From Myxococcota bacterium (GTDB lineage: Bacteria; Myxococcota_A; UBA796; JAFGLY01): a DNA stretch of 64,000 nucleotides. How positions within the stretch are numbered: the stretch's first letter is position 1; every line of letters begins with the position of its first letter. The position numbers and the translations under genes were made by a program. Shown here piece after piece: positions 7,053-15,943 of this stretch. Below the pieces are notes generated by a model, which was given only the letters and a program-made list of their open reading frames with translations, did not search any database and was not told the DNA's origin. The stretch lies in contig JAJRWT010000037.1 of the NCBI GenBank assembly GCA_024276675.1, forward strand, positions 1-64,000. Reading direction: 5' to 3'.

Positions 7053-9497
7053 ATGGGAAAACCACCGCGACAGGCACAAGTGGTCATAGCCGGGGGGGGC
7101 ATCGTGGGATGCTCCACCGCCTATCACCTGGCAAAGTTGGGCATCAGGGATGTCTTGCTCCTGGAACGGGCCAGACTCACCAGCGGCAGCACCTTCCATG
7201 CGGCCGGCCTGGTGGGGCAACTGCGATCCGAGCCCACCATTACCGAACTGCTGTGCTACTCGGTGGAACTCTACGAATCGCTGGAGGCGGAAACGGGCCT
7301 GGCCACCGGCTGGAAGAAATGCGGCGGACTGCGGCTGGCCTGCACCGAAGACCGTTGGGCGGAACTCCGCCGCCTGGCCACCACGGCCAGGAGCTTCGGC
7401 CTGGAAATGCATCTCCTGAGCCCCACCGAAGCCAGGGATCTCTGGCCCCTGATGAAAACAGACGACCTGGTGGGCGCCGCCTTCCTGCCCAGCGACGGCT
7501 CCGCCAACCCCACCGACATCACCATGGCCCTGGCCAGGGGAGCCCGCATGCGCGGGGCCCGGATCGTGGAAAACTGCTCGGTCACTGGCCTGAAGCTGCA
7601 CAAGGGCGCGGTGGCGACGGTGGAGACCAACCTTGGCAGCATCCGGTGCGAGAGCTTCGTCAACTGCTGCGGCCAGTGGGCGCGGCAACTGGGCGAGATT
7701 TCCGGAGTGACAATCCCCACGCAATCCATGGAACATCAATACCTGGTGACCGAACCCATCCAGGGCCTGGGCCGCGACATCCCCACCCTGCGGGATCCGG
7801 ACGGGCGAACCTACTTCAAGGAAGAGGTGGGGGGGCTGGTCATGGGCGGCTACGAACCCAACCCCAGGCCCTGGGCCAGGGATGGCGCACCCCAGGACTT
7901 CGTGTTCCAGCTTCTGGAGGAAGATTTCCAGCACTTTCAGCAACTGGCCGACTCTGCCATGGCCCGGGTTCCGGCCCTGGCCAGGGTGGGGATACGCAAG
8001 CTCTTCAACGGCCCCGAAGCCTTCACACCCGACGGCAACTTCATCCTGGGCGAGGCCCCCGAAGTCAGGAACTACTTCGTGGGAGCGGGTTTCAACGCGT
8101 TCGGCATCGCCGCCGCCGGGGGCGCGGGCAAGGCCCTGGCGGAGTGGATCGTCTCCGGCGAGGCCCCTTCCAACCTGTGGCCAGTTGACATCCGCCGCTT
8201 CTCCCGGCACCACGGGGACCGACGATGGGTGGAGGAACGGACTCGCGAGATCTACGCCAAGCACTACACCATCGCCTGGCCCCAGGAAGAACACGAGAGC
8301 GGCCGCCCCCTGCGCCGCTCCCCACTCTACGGGGTGCTGGCCTCCCAGGGAGCATGCTTCGGTGAAAAGGCCGGCTGGGAACGCCCCAACTGGTTCGCCC
8401 TCCCCGGCCAGGAGCCCCGGGATCGCTACTCCTTCGGTCGCCCCGGCTGCTTCGACGCCGTCGGCCGCGAGCACCTGGCCACCAGGGAAAAGGTCACCAT
8501 CGCCGACGAGACGTCCTTTTCCAAGTTCATGGTGCTGGGCCCCGACGCCGAAGCGGCCATCGCGTGGATCTGCGCCGGCAGGGTGCTGCGTTCCCCGGGC
8601 CACGTCACCTACACCCAGATGCTCAACCGCCGCGGCGGCATCGAGTGTGATCTCACCGTCGCCAGGCTCTCTCCCCAGCGTTTCTACATCGTCACCGGCA
8701 CCGCCTTCGGCACCCACGACAAGGACTGGATCCGCCGCAGCATACCCCGTGGCCTGAACGTCTCCGTGGTCGACATGACCTCGGCATACGCGGTCATCGC
8801 CCTCATGGGGCCGCGCTCCCGCGCCGTGCTGGGCGCGCTTTGCCAGGACGACCTGGGCAGCCGGTCCTTTCCGTTCGGCGCCGTCCGTGAAATCATCGTG
8901 GCCGGCACCGCCGCCATGGCCCTGAGAGTCACCTACGTGGGAGAGCTGGGTTGGGAGCTGCACGTACCCACCGACGCGGCGCTAACCCTGTACCAGGCCC
9001 TCAAGGAGGCCGGCGCCCCACACGGCATCTCTGATGCCGGATATCGTGCCATCGAGAGTCTGCGCCTCGAAAAAGGCTACCGGGTCTGGGGCCAGGATGT
9101 CACCCCCGACGACACGCCCCTGGAGGCGGGCCTGGGCTGGGCCACCAGGCTCCGCTCCCCCATCCCCTTTCAGGGCCAGGAGGCTCTGCGCCGGCAACTG
9201 CGGAGCCCGCTCCCCAAGCGCCTGGTATGTCTCACCGTGGACCATCCCGATATCTGCCTGCTGGGCCGGGAAACCATCATCCGCAACGGGCGGCCGGTGG
9301 GCTGGCTCACCAGCGGTGGCTGGGGCTACACGGTTGAGCGAAACATCGGCTATGGCTACGTCAGGCGGCCCCGGGGGGTGACGCTCCAATGGTTGCAGGC
9401 CGGTGAATACCAGTTGGAGGTGGCCACGGAACTCGTGCCGGCCCGCCTGCGGCCCAAGGCTCTCTACGACCCGGAAAACAAGCGCGTAAAGGCGTGA
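7053..9497 (+). CDS. Sarcosine/dimethylglycine dehydrogenase-like FAD-GcvT protein
   Basis: 814-residue fusion with the domain order of sarcosine and dimethylglycine dehydrogenases. An N-terminal DAO/FAD domain begins VVIAGGGIVGCSTAYHLAKLG (Rossmann GxGxxG), and STFHAAGLVGQLR contains the His (about residue 49) that carries covalent FAD in the family. A linker FAO-type domain follows to about residue 430, then GcvT aminomethyltransferase and GcvT C-terminal domains (for example DAGYRAIESLRLEKGYR and TSGGWGYTVERNIGYGY near the end). Such enzymes oxidise N-methyl groups and pass the one-carbon unit to tetrahydrofolate. Start ATG 7053 has GGAGCGAG just upstream, although the frame is open back to 6948. 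Divergence from phnX allows the speculation that the substrate is an N-methylated aminophosphonate; betaine-pathway substrates are the conservative alternative. Confidence 0.88.
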   Translation: MGKPPRQAQVVIAGGGIVGCSTAYHLAKLGIRDVLLLERARLTSGSTFHAAGLVGQLRSEPTITELLCYSVELYESLEAETGLATGWKKCGGLRLACTEDRWAELRRLATTARSFGLEMHLLSPTEARDLWPLMKTDDLVGAAFLPSDGSANPTDITMALARGARMRGARIVENCSVTGLKLHKGAVATVETNLGSIRCESFVNCCGQWARQLGEISGVTIPTQSMEHQYLVTEPIQGLGRDIPTLRDPDGRTYFKEEVGGLVMGGYEPNPRPWARDGAPQDFVFQLLEEDFQHFQQLADSAMARVPALARVGIRKLFNGPEAFTPDGNFILGEAPEVRNYFVGAGFNAFGIAAAGGAGKALAEWIVSGEAPSNLWPVDIRRFSRHHGDRRWVEERTREIYAKHYTIAWPQEEHESGRPLRRSPLYGVLASQGACFGEKAGWERPNWFALPGQEPRDRYSFGRPGCFDAVGREHLATREKVTIADETSFSKFMVLGPDAEAAIAWICAGRVLRSPGHVTYTQMLNRRGGIECDLTVARLSPQRFYIVTGTAFGTHDKDWIRRSIPRGLNVSVVDMTSAYAVIALMGPRSRAVLGALCQDDLGSRSFPFGAVREIIVAGTAAMALRVTYVGELGWELHVPTDAALTLYQALKEAGAPHGISDAGYRAIESLRLEKGYRVWGQDVTPDDTPLEAGLGWATRLRSPIPFQGQEALRRQLRSPLPKRLVCLTVDHPDICLLGRETIIRNGRPVGWLTSGGWGYTVERNIGYGYVRRPRGVTLQWLQAGEYQLEVATELVPARLRPKALYDPENKRVKA

Positions 9498-9553
9498 ACG
9501 CTCGCTTGAACGCGCAGGCGGCCAACGCGGCGTGCAGCGGGGCCGGGCACTCG

Positions 9554-12103
9554 TCAACCAGGCTCCGGGGGTCGCGGCCCGAGACAGCCCCACAAGAGCG
9601 TGACAACCAGGCCCAGCAGCCCCAGACCCATCAGTGTGGCCGTGGGCAGGAGCCAGGAAGGCCTGTAGTCCATGCTCACCCGGTGGTCGCCAGGTGGGAT
9701 CACCACGCCCCGGAATATCAGGTCCACGGTGTGAATGGGCACGACGGCGCCGTCCAGGCGCGCCACCCATCCCGGGTACCAGGATTCGCTCAACACCAGC
9801 AAGCCACTGCGATTGGTGGAGACGTCTATCCGCCAGGAGCGCGAATCAGACGAGACAATCCGAGCCATTCCCTGGATGGGTCCAGCCTCGCAGTCCACCA
9901 GGTCCGGAGGCAGTGATTCCACCGGCGGTACCAGCTCCAGCACTGCCTCGCTGGACGTGTCCAGGTCCGCCAATGCCTGGTAGGCCTGGTTGGCGCCATC
10001 GACCACCCTGGCACAGCCGACGACCTGGGCCATGGGCAGAACCTGGAGGTTTTCGTAGAGTTTCACGGCCCCGCCCTGGAGCATCCGGAGCCTGGGGTCG
10101 TCGATTTCGTGGGTGGTCAGCAGGTAGCGCAGGCCGAGACGGTTCACCAGAGGCATGTGCTCCAACATGGTGTCCACCTTGATGCGCCCACGCTGGGAGC
10201 CGATGTCCAGGCCCGCCATCCCCAGGTACAGTTCGTTGCGAACCATGAGCAACGGGCTCGTGACGATGACATCATTCAGGCCCCAGAGAATACCCAGGCT
10301 GGCGCTGGCCAGCTCGCTGTCCAGGACCGGGTCCACCCTCCGATCCACGACGGTCACCCTGTATGAACTCCTGGGTTCGGCCAGGGCCTGGAGAAACGTC
10401 GGCGCGGCTCCCACGGCATCCACGGGCACACGGGGATGGTACTGCCCACCGAATGCGTAGAGATCCAGGAAAAGCAGGGCGGAGCAGACCATGCCGAAGG
10501 CGTAGGTGGAGAGCTTGTTCCGGATGAGCAGCCAGGTGGCGCCCAGCAACGACAACACCAGTCCGGCAGGGAAGACCACGTTGGGGGACAGGGGCGAGGT
10601 GGCGCTGCGCAGGGACTGGATGATGCGCTCCACCTTGGCGGGTATCTGCCTGGGATCCTCAGGCTCCGGGCTGGGCAACGAGGCCTGCTCCAGCGGGCCA
10701 AGGCCCTCGGGTGGAGCCGGAGCTTCCACCTGTTGCTGAAAATGGTCCGTCAGAAGCGACCGGATTGGGGTCTCGGCCAGGTGGGTGAAGAGGTCCAACG
10801 AAGCCAGGGCCAGGATGGCCATGAGCAGAAAAAGCAGGCTGCGCCGCATCCAGCGCCAGATGGCCTCGCGCCGGGACCGGCGATAGGCGTTCATCAGGAG
10901 GTCCAGGCCAATGGCCGCCAACATGTCGACAGCCAGCGTGAGCCACAGAGCAAAACGGGCGGGGAAACGGAAATACCCCATGCCGGGCAGCAGCCTGAAT
11001 ACCTTGTAGACCGGCGTGTAACCGCCCAGCATCAACAGCAGCGCCAGGATGGCCAGCAGCTTCCAGAAACGCGCTGCCCTGGAGAATATGGCCCAGGTAC
11101 TCAGGAGCAAGACAGGAATGCCCAGGTAGAAGGCCATCTCCCAGTAGTTCTCGCCCAGCCCCCAGTAGCCGGTTCCCCGGTGGTAGTAGGTCTGCTGGAT
11201 GTCGACGGGCCGGTCGAATCCGAAGAAGCGCGGCAGAATGCCGTTTATGAGTTCCTGCGGTGGCAGGCTGCCAATGGTCGCGAAACCCGACGCCACTCCC
11301 CCATCACGCATGGAGAAACGGGTGAGTTCCCAGGTGGCGGCGATCTGGGGAGACGAGAGCGCCACGGCAGCCAGCACGGCCAGTGCGAATGCCAGCAAGG
11401 GCCGCAGCAGCTCCCGCCCGGAAAATGGAGCGGGGTAGATCCGCCACAGGAGGAACATGCCGGTGAGCAGCCAGCCGTAGACCGCGATCTGGATGTGCCC
11501 CGCTACGAACATGAACCAGAGCCCCACGCTCAGTGCCACCCACCACCGACGAGCGGCTGCCGGCCTTGCGGCTCCATCGGTGGCCCTGACCACCGCGAAA
11601 AGTGTAAAAGGCAACCATGCCAGGGAGTTGAGCATGCCCAGGTAGAGGGTGTGCGTCACCACGAAACCGCTGAAGATGAACGCCAGGGCGGCGAAGAAGG
11701 AGGCCAGCTCCGATCTGCCCAGGGATCGCGCCAGCAGGAACATGCCCAGCCCCGCCCACCAGTAATGAAGCAGGATTGCCCAGTTCATGGCAAGGGTATC
11801 GGGCAGAAGCAGGAAAAGACCCATGGTCACGGGATAGAGGGCTCCCGTCTGACCGTCGGCCATGAGGGGATAGCCGTTGGCCACCTGCGAACACCATATG
11901 GGGATGTGCCCGCTGGCCCACTCACCCGCTGCCCAGACCCGCCAGGGGTAGTGATGATGCCGCAGGTCGTGGTACCAGAACACTCCCGTGCCAATGGCGG
12001 CGTCGGGCGCCCACACGAATACCAGCAACAAGAGCCAGAGAGCGGCCCGCGGGAGCCCGGGATCGCGAGCCATGAACTTCTTGCCGGTCTGAAGGATAGA
12101 CAC
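9554..12103 (-). CDS. YfhO-family multi-spanning membrane protein, probable GT-C glycosyltransferase
   Basis: 849 residues with a dozen or more membrane segments over the first 600 residues and a soluble extracytoplasmic C-terminal region before two final helices. The N-terminal loop HHHYPWRVWAAGEW, followed by ADGQTGALYP, is typical of the YfhO family (glycosyltransferases of C-fold type using polyprenyl-phosphate sugars). The GTG start at 12103 has GGAGCAGG nearby; ATG at residue 11 is an alternative. It is the last gene of a three-gene minus-strand operon after the two sulfatase-like enzymes, with a gap of only 20 bp. With the GT2 gene across the divergent promoter, it resembles the CsbB-YfhO pairing that decorates lipoteichoic acid in Bacillus. 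The substrate here is unknown. Confidence 0.85.
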   Translation of the reverse strand: MSILQTGKKFMARDPGLPRAALWLLLLVFVWAPDAAIGTGVFWYHDLRHHHYPWRVWAAGEWASGHIPIWCSQVANGYPLMADGQTGALYPVTMGLFLLLPDTLAMNWAILLHYWWAGLGMFLLARSLGRSELASFFAALAFIFSGFVVTHTLYLGMLNSLAWLPFTLFAVVRATDGAARPAAARRWWVALSVGLWFMFVAGHIQIAVYGWLLTGMFLLWRIYPAPFSGRELLRPLLAFALAVLAAVALSSPQIAATWELTRFSMRDGGVASGFATIGSLPPQELINGILPRFFGFDRPVDIQQTYYHRGTGYWGLGENYWEMAFYLGIPVLLLSTWAIFSRAARFWKLLAILALLLMLGGYTPVYKVFRLLPGMGYFRFPARFALWLTLAVDMLAAIGLDLLMNAYRRSRREAIWRWMRRSLLFLLMAILALASLDLFTHLAETPIRSLLTDHFQQQVEAPAPPEGLGPLEQASLPSPEPEDPRQIPAKVERIIQSLRSATSPLSPNVVFPAGLVLSLLGATWLLIRNKLSTYAFGMVCSALLFLDLYAFGGQYHPRVPVDAVGAAPTFLQALAEPRSSYRVTVVDRRVDPVLDSELASASLGILWGLNDVIVTSPLLMVRNELYLGMAGLDIGSQRGRIKVDTMLEHMPLVNRLGLRYLLTTHEIDDPRLRMLQGGAVKLYENLQVLPMAQVVGCARVVDGANQAYQALADLDTSSEAVLELVPPVESLPPDLVDCEAGPIQGMARIVSSDSRSWRIDVSTNRSGLLVLSESWYPGWVARLDGAVVPIHTVDLIFRGVVIPPGDHRVSMDYRPSWLLPTATLMGLGLLGLVVTLLWGCLGPRPPEPG

Positions 12104-12123
12104 GTCCTGCCTGCTCCGCCTGG

Positions 12124-14019
12124 TCAGTCGATGTAGCCGAGGGCCTTCAGGCCCTCTCTCGTGGAGGAATCCAGCTCCGGTGCCTTTCCACTGGCCCCCT
12201 GGGCTTCGTGCAAGGCGATTCGACGGCTCTTTTCCACCAGCTCCGGTTGTTTCGGAGCCAGGTCCCGAAGCTCGTGGGGATCGGCTTCCAGGTCGAAGAG
12301 GTGATCACTTCCGTCGTCCTGGTCGTAGAAGTACTTCAGGGCGTTCCCCTGGTCCGCGGAGGCCCTGCCGGTTCGCAGGCCGTAGAGAGTGCCACGTTCC
12401 AACGACGCGGTCTTCCGCCCCATCAGCGTTGCCGCCAGGGACCTGTGACGCAGGTTCTGGGCATAGCCCAGCAGCTCCACACCTTCCGCATGTTTCATGG
12501 GGTCCATGTTCAGGTACTTCAGCACCGTGGCGGGGATGTCCATCAGGCGTACCTGGGCATCTACCTCCCGCGTGGCGGGTCTGGTGCCGGGAGCGCGTAT
12601 GGCCAGGGGAACCCGCACTGCCTGGTCGTAGATACCGTGGTGATTGAAGTAATAGCCGTGCTCGCCCAGCATTTCGCCGTGGTCGGCGGTGACGATCACC
12701 ATGGTGTCCTGGTCCAGCCCCAGTTCATCCAGGGCGTTAAGCAGATCGCCCAGCCTCTGGTCCACGTAGCCGACCTCGCCGGCGTACAGCTCTCGAAGGC
12801 TGGCCACCAACCCGGGAGTGTAGTCCACCTGGTCTTCGTGGGCCAGGATGTAACGGTGGTCCACCGGGGGAGCCGAAGACGAGCCATGGGTTTCGTAGGG
12901 AGCATGTGGTTCGAAGTAGTGGACCCAGCAGAAGAAGGGCCGGTCCCCCCGCGCAGCGAGCCAACTGATGGCATGCCGGTTGGTCTCGATGGCCCCACGT
13001 TCAAGCAGGAAAGGCACTTTCAGGGGATCCCAGAAGCGCATGATCACCCGCAACGCGAGCCGTACCAGGCGGATCTCGGCAAAACCGTGGATGGCGGGGA
13101 AGAAGTCGTCGTCGTAGATCTGGAACCCCTGGTCCAGGCCGGTACGGGAATCCACGGCGAAGGAGGACACGAAGGCAGCCGTGGCGTAGCCTTCGTCGGC
13201 GAGCCGCTCCGCCAGGGTCGTGTAGCCAGCGGCCAGCACGTGGCCGTTGGAGAGCACTCCGTGACGAACCGGGTGGAGGCCGGTGAAGAGGCTGGCGTGA
13301 GCCGGGCCTGTCTCGGGCATTGGTGTGACGGCGTCTTTGAAGAGCACACCCTGCCGGGCGAAGGCATCGAAGTTGGGGGTGGGGACCGCCTGTTCTTCGT
13401 CGTAGATGCCCACGTGGTCCCGTCTAAGGGTGTCGATGGTGACCAACAGCACGTTGGAATCCGATTCAAGAGCGATTCCATGTGCTCCGTGGGACCTGTT
13501 CACCAGCCACGTGGCGTTCACCAGGCAAAGCGCAAGGGCCACGACGGCGGCAAAGCCGTTCCAACCCAGCCTGGGCTCGTATCCCAACCAGGCCTTGCGC
13601 AACCAGTAACGGGCGTTGAAGAACGTAATACCCGCGAATCCCAGGGGAAGGAGCACGGCGGCCACCGATGCCGCCGGCTTCTGGGTGTGCAGAAATACCC
13701 AGGCAAGGGGCCAGAAATGGAAGGCCGCCAACGCGAGGGCCACGAGACTCATCACCCTTGTTCCGAAGCTGTAGTCCCCGTGCCAGCGCGTGGTGATCCG
13801 CAGCAGGAAGGCCAGGAGCAATCCCAGCCCGGCACCCAGCAGGGCACCCAGCACGGTGGAACAGAGCATCAGCAGCAGGGCGGATCCGAAAGCGGGATCC
13901 AGATCGATGGTTGCAGCGATGACCGAACCTTCGAGAGCTCCGGCCCACAGGCCCAGGCCGATGCCTCGGGCGGCATCCCGCAGCCATGCCATGTTCATCC
14001 TGGTACCGGGTCCAGCCAT
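12124..14019 (-). CDS. Membrane-anchored sulfatase-superfamily enzyme with Thr nucleophile (copy 2)
   Basis: 631 residues: four to five N-terminal membrane helices (to about residue 190), then an extracytoplasmic alkaline-phosphatase-superfamily domain. Visible metal and active-site motifs are VTIDTLRRDHVGIY (first Asp pair), MPETGPAHASLFTG at the nucleophile site, and VTADHGEMLGEHG (C-terminal metal ligands). The nucleophile position is Thr237 in T-G-P-A-H, not Cys or Ser in C/S-x-P-x-R, so formylglycine formation is impossible and a true arylsulfatase is unlikely. Phosphotransferase, phosphodiesterase or ethanolamine-phosphate transferase activity is plausible. I chose ATG 14019, which has a CGAGG site and leaves 22 bp after the previous gene; the frame is open to 14115 but would overlap it. 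It is paralogous to its neighbour at 14042-15847. Confidence 0.85.
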   Translation of the reverse strand: MAGPGTRMNMAWLRDAARGIGLGLWAGALEGSVIAATIDLDPAFGSALLLMLCSTVLGALLGAGLGLLLAFLLRITTRWHGDYSFGTRVMSLVALALAAFHFWPLAWVFLHTQKPAASVAAVLLPLGFAGITFFNARYWLRKAWLGYEPRLGWNGFAAVVALALCLVNATWLVNRSHGAHGIALESDSNVLLVTIDTLRRDHVGIYDEEQAVPTPNFDAFARQGVLFKDAVTPMPETGPAHASLFTGLHPVRHGVLSNGHVLAAGYTTLAERLADEGYATAAFVSSFAVDSRTGLDQGFQIYDDDFFPAIHGFAEIRLVRLALRVIMRFWDPLKVPFLLERGAIETNRHAISWLAARGDRPFFCWVHYFEPHAPYETHGSSSAPPVDHRYILAHEDQVDYTPGLVASLRELYAGEVGYVDQRLGDLLNALDELGLDQDTMVIVTADHGEMLGEHGYYFNHHGIYDQAVRVPLAIRAPGTRPATREVDAQVRLMDIPATVLKYLNMDPMKHAEGVELLGYAQNLRHRSLAATLMGRKTASLERGTLYGLRTGRASADQGNALKYFYDQDDGSDHLFDLEADPHELRDLAPKQPELVEKSRRIALHEAQGASGKAPELDSSTREGLKALGYID

Positions 14020-14041
14020 CAGGGGCCTCGCATGAAAGAAC

Positions 14042-15847
14042 TCATTCGATATAGCCAAGAGCCCGCAGGGCCTCGGTGGTCGCCGCATCGGTGGAGGGAG
14101 CGCGCAGGTCGACACTGTCTGAAAGCCCGGCCTTCAAGGCTTGTTCCATGGATGTTGCCTGTTGGGGGAACCGTGATGCCAGGTTCCGGGATTCACCGGG
14201 ATCCGAACCCAGGTCGTACAGCTCGTCTTCCAGCGAGCTGTCTTCGTGGTCGATGTACTTGTATGCCCCGGTCCTGAGGGCGTGATCCACAGGTGGATCT
14301 TTCACGAACCTGCCGGCCATGGTGGTGGCCAGGACGTCCTGGTCGCTGCACGGCCCACCCCGAAGCATGGGAACCAGGGAACGCCCGTCCCTCGTGATGG
14401 AATCACTGGCTCCCACCAGCTCCATGATGGTTGGAGCGACGTCGGCGGTACTCACCTGGCAGCCCTGCCGAAGCCCGGCACGAGCCACCGGTGGATAGCG
14501 AAACAGCAATGGAACGTGCAGCGACGGATCGTACAGGTTGTCTCCGTGGTCGAAGAGATAGCCGTGTTCAGTGAGTGATTCGCCGTGATCGGCCACCAGC
14601 ACCACCACCGTGTCGTCCAACTGCCCATATTGCCCTACCCTGGCAAGCAGTCTTCCGACAATGTAATCGGCAAATGCCACCTCTCCGTGGTAGGCGTCCA
14701 CGAGCCATTCCCCATCGGTGATGCTCCGCTGGGATTCAGGCCAGTAGGGCGGCAGCTCCAGTTGCCGCCCGCCACGTTCCGGCTCCCGAGAGGGGGCGAA
14801 CGGGGCAGGGGCTTCGTAGGGACCGTGGGGATCGAAGAGATGGAACCACAGAAACCAGCGTTGGTCATGTACTCGTTCCAACCACGGGAGAGCACGATCC
14901 AGCACATGGTCTCCGCTCCGCTCCCGCAACGTGTGGGCCGGAAGGGCCACCTGGTCCCATGCCTGGATCAATGAGAGCCTGTGCAGTCCCGGCATCTTGC
15001 CGAAGTCGTCGTCGTATACGTCAAAGCCCTGGGTCCAACCGTACTTGCCGTGCAGGGGAAAGCCAGAGACGAAGGCCCCGGTGGCATAGCCCGCCCGAGC
15101 CAGGATATGCGAGAGCATCGCCGGCTGCCGGGCGATGTCGGTTCCGTTGGAGATGACGCCGGAATGATGGGGTGCGAGACCGGTCATGATGGCGAGATGG
15201 CTGGGCTCGGTGAGAGGCGCCGTGGCTATGGCCTGGTCGAAGGTCACCCCCTCGCGAGCCAGGCGAGCGGCGGTGGGTGTGTCCACCTGGGCGCCGTACG
15301 GCGACAGGGAGTCGGCGCGAACGGTGTCCAGGGTAACCAGCAGGATGTTGGGGCCGCCGGACTCGCGGCCCATGGGAGGCTCGGGCACGCTGCCGCGCAG
15401 GAAGGCAGAGACGACGGCAAGGAGCGCCAGGCAGGCGCAGGAAAGAGTCCATGGAGCCCAAAAGCGCTTCAAGAGGGGCCCCGACAAAAAACCGAGAACC
15501 ATGCTCAGCACGGCAATGACCAGCAGCCCCCCCCACACCCTGGGATCGTAGAGGAACTCGTTCAAGAAGAGCTGGAAGCGATAGTAGAGAGCCGCGTGCA
15601 GGAATACGAGGGCGCCCAGCACCGTTCCCGCGACGGGCAGGAAACGCCACCGAAGCGCCAGCACGCTGGCGAAAACGGCCACCGTGACGGCATACAGCAG
15701 CGACAGTGCTGCCGACACCGCGAGCCAGGCAAGAAGCTCCACCGGGGTCATGCCCAGACGATGTTCCGCACGGATGGCCACTTCCAACCCACCGGCGGCC
15801 AGACCCATGGCAAGCACGGGCAACATGACGGGCGCAGATGACTTCAT
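14042..15847 (-). CDS. Membrane-anchored sulfatase-superfamily enzyme with Thr nucleophile (copy 1)
   Basis: 601 residues with five N-terminal membrane segments (to about residue 165) and a periplasmic sulfatase-fold domain starting at NILLVTLDTVRADSLSPYG. The nucleophile motif is LTEPSHLAIMTG with Thr213 replacing Cys/Ser and His replacing Arg, as in the neighbouring paralogue. The metal-binding VLVADHGESLTEHGYLFDHG motif is intact. The C-terminus ends in an ALRALGYIE-like tail shared with the other copy (LKALGYID), a common ending in this subfamily. Start ATG 15847 is supported by AAGGGAG about 9 nt upstream, although the frame is open to 15931. It is the first gene of the minus-strand operon and lies 96 bp from the divergent GT2 gene. 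Confidence 0.86.
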   Translation of the reverse strand: MKSSAPVMLPVLAMGLAAGGLEVAIRAEHRLGMTPVELLAWLAVSAALSLLYAVTVAVFASVLALRWRFLPVAGTVLGALVFLHAALYYRFQLFLNEFLYDPRVWGGLLVIAVLSMVLGFLSGPLLKRFWAPWTLSCACLALLAVVSAFLRGSVPEPPMGRESGGPNILLVTLDTVRADSLSPYGAQVDTPTAARLAREGVTFDQAIATAPLTEPSHLAIMTGLAPHHSGVISNGTDIARQPAMLSHILARAGYATGAFVSGFPLHGKYGWTQGFDVYDDDFGKMPGLHRLSLIQAWDQVALPAHTLRERSGDHVLDRALPWLERVHDQRWFLWFHLFDPHGPYEAPAPFAPSREPERGGRQLELPPYWPESQRSITDGEWLVDAYHGEVAFADYIVGRLLARVGQYGQLDDTVVVLVADHGESLTEHGYLFDHGDNLYDPSLHVPLLFRYPPVARAGLRQGCQVSTADVAPTIMELVGASDSITRDGRSLVPMLRGGPCSDQDVLATTMAGRFVKDPPVDHALRTGAYKYIDHEDSSLEDELYDLGSDPGESRNLASRFPQQATSMEQALKAGLSDSVDLRAPSTDAATTEALRALGYIE

Positions 15848-15943
15848 CTCGAGATTCTCCCTTCTCGGGCAGAGACATAACCCCAACGCGGTCCCCATGT
15901 GCCATCCCCCTCTCGTTGGGCGGGGCTTCATGGGTCGCTTATT

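Noticed and set aside
5823..8963. Long minus-strand frame over phnX and the FAD-GcvT gene
   Set aside because: It is an antisense shadow of two well-supported genes in high-GC DNA.
12124..15847. Arylsulfatases needing a formylglycine-generating enzyme
   Set aside because: The nucleophile position is Thr in T-x-P-x-H in both proteins, so it cannot be converted to formylglycine.
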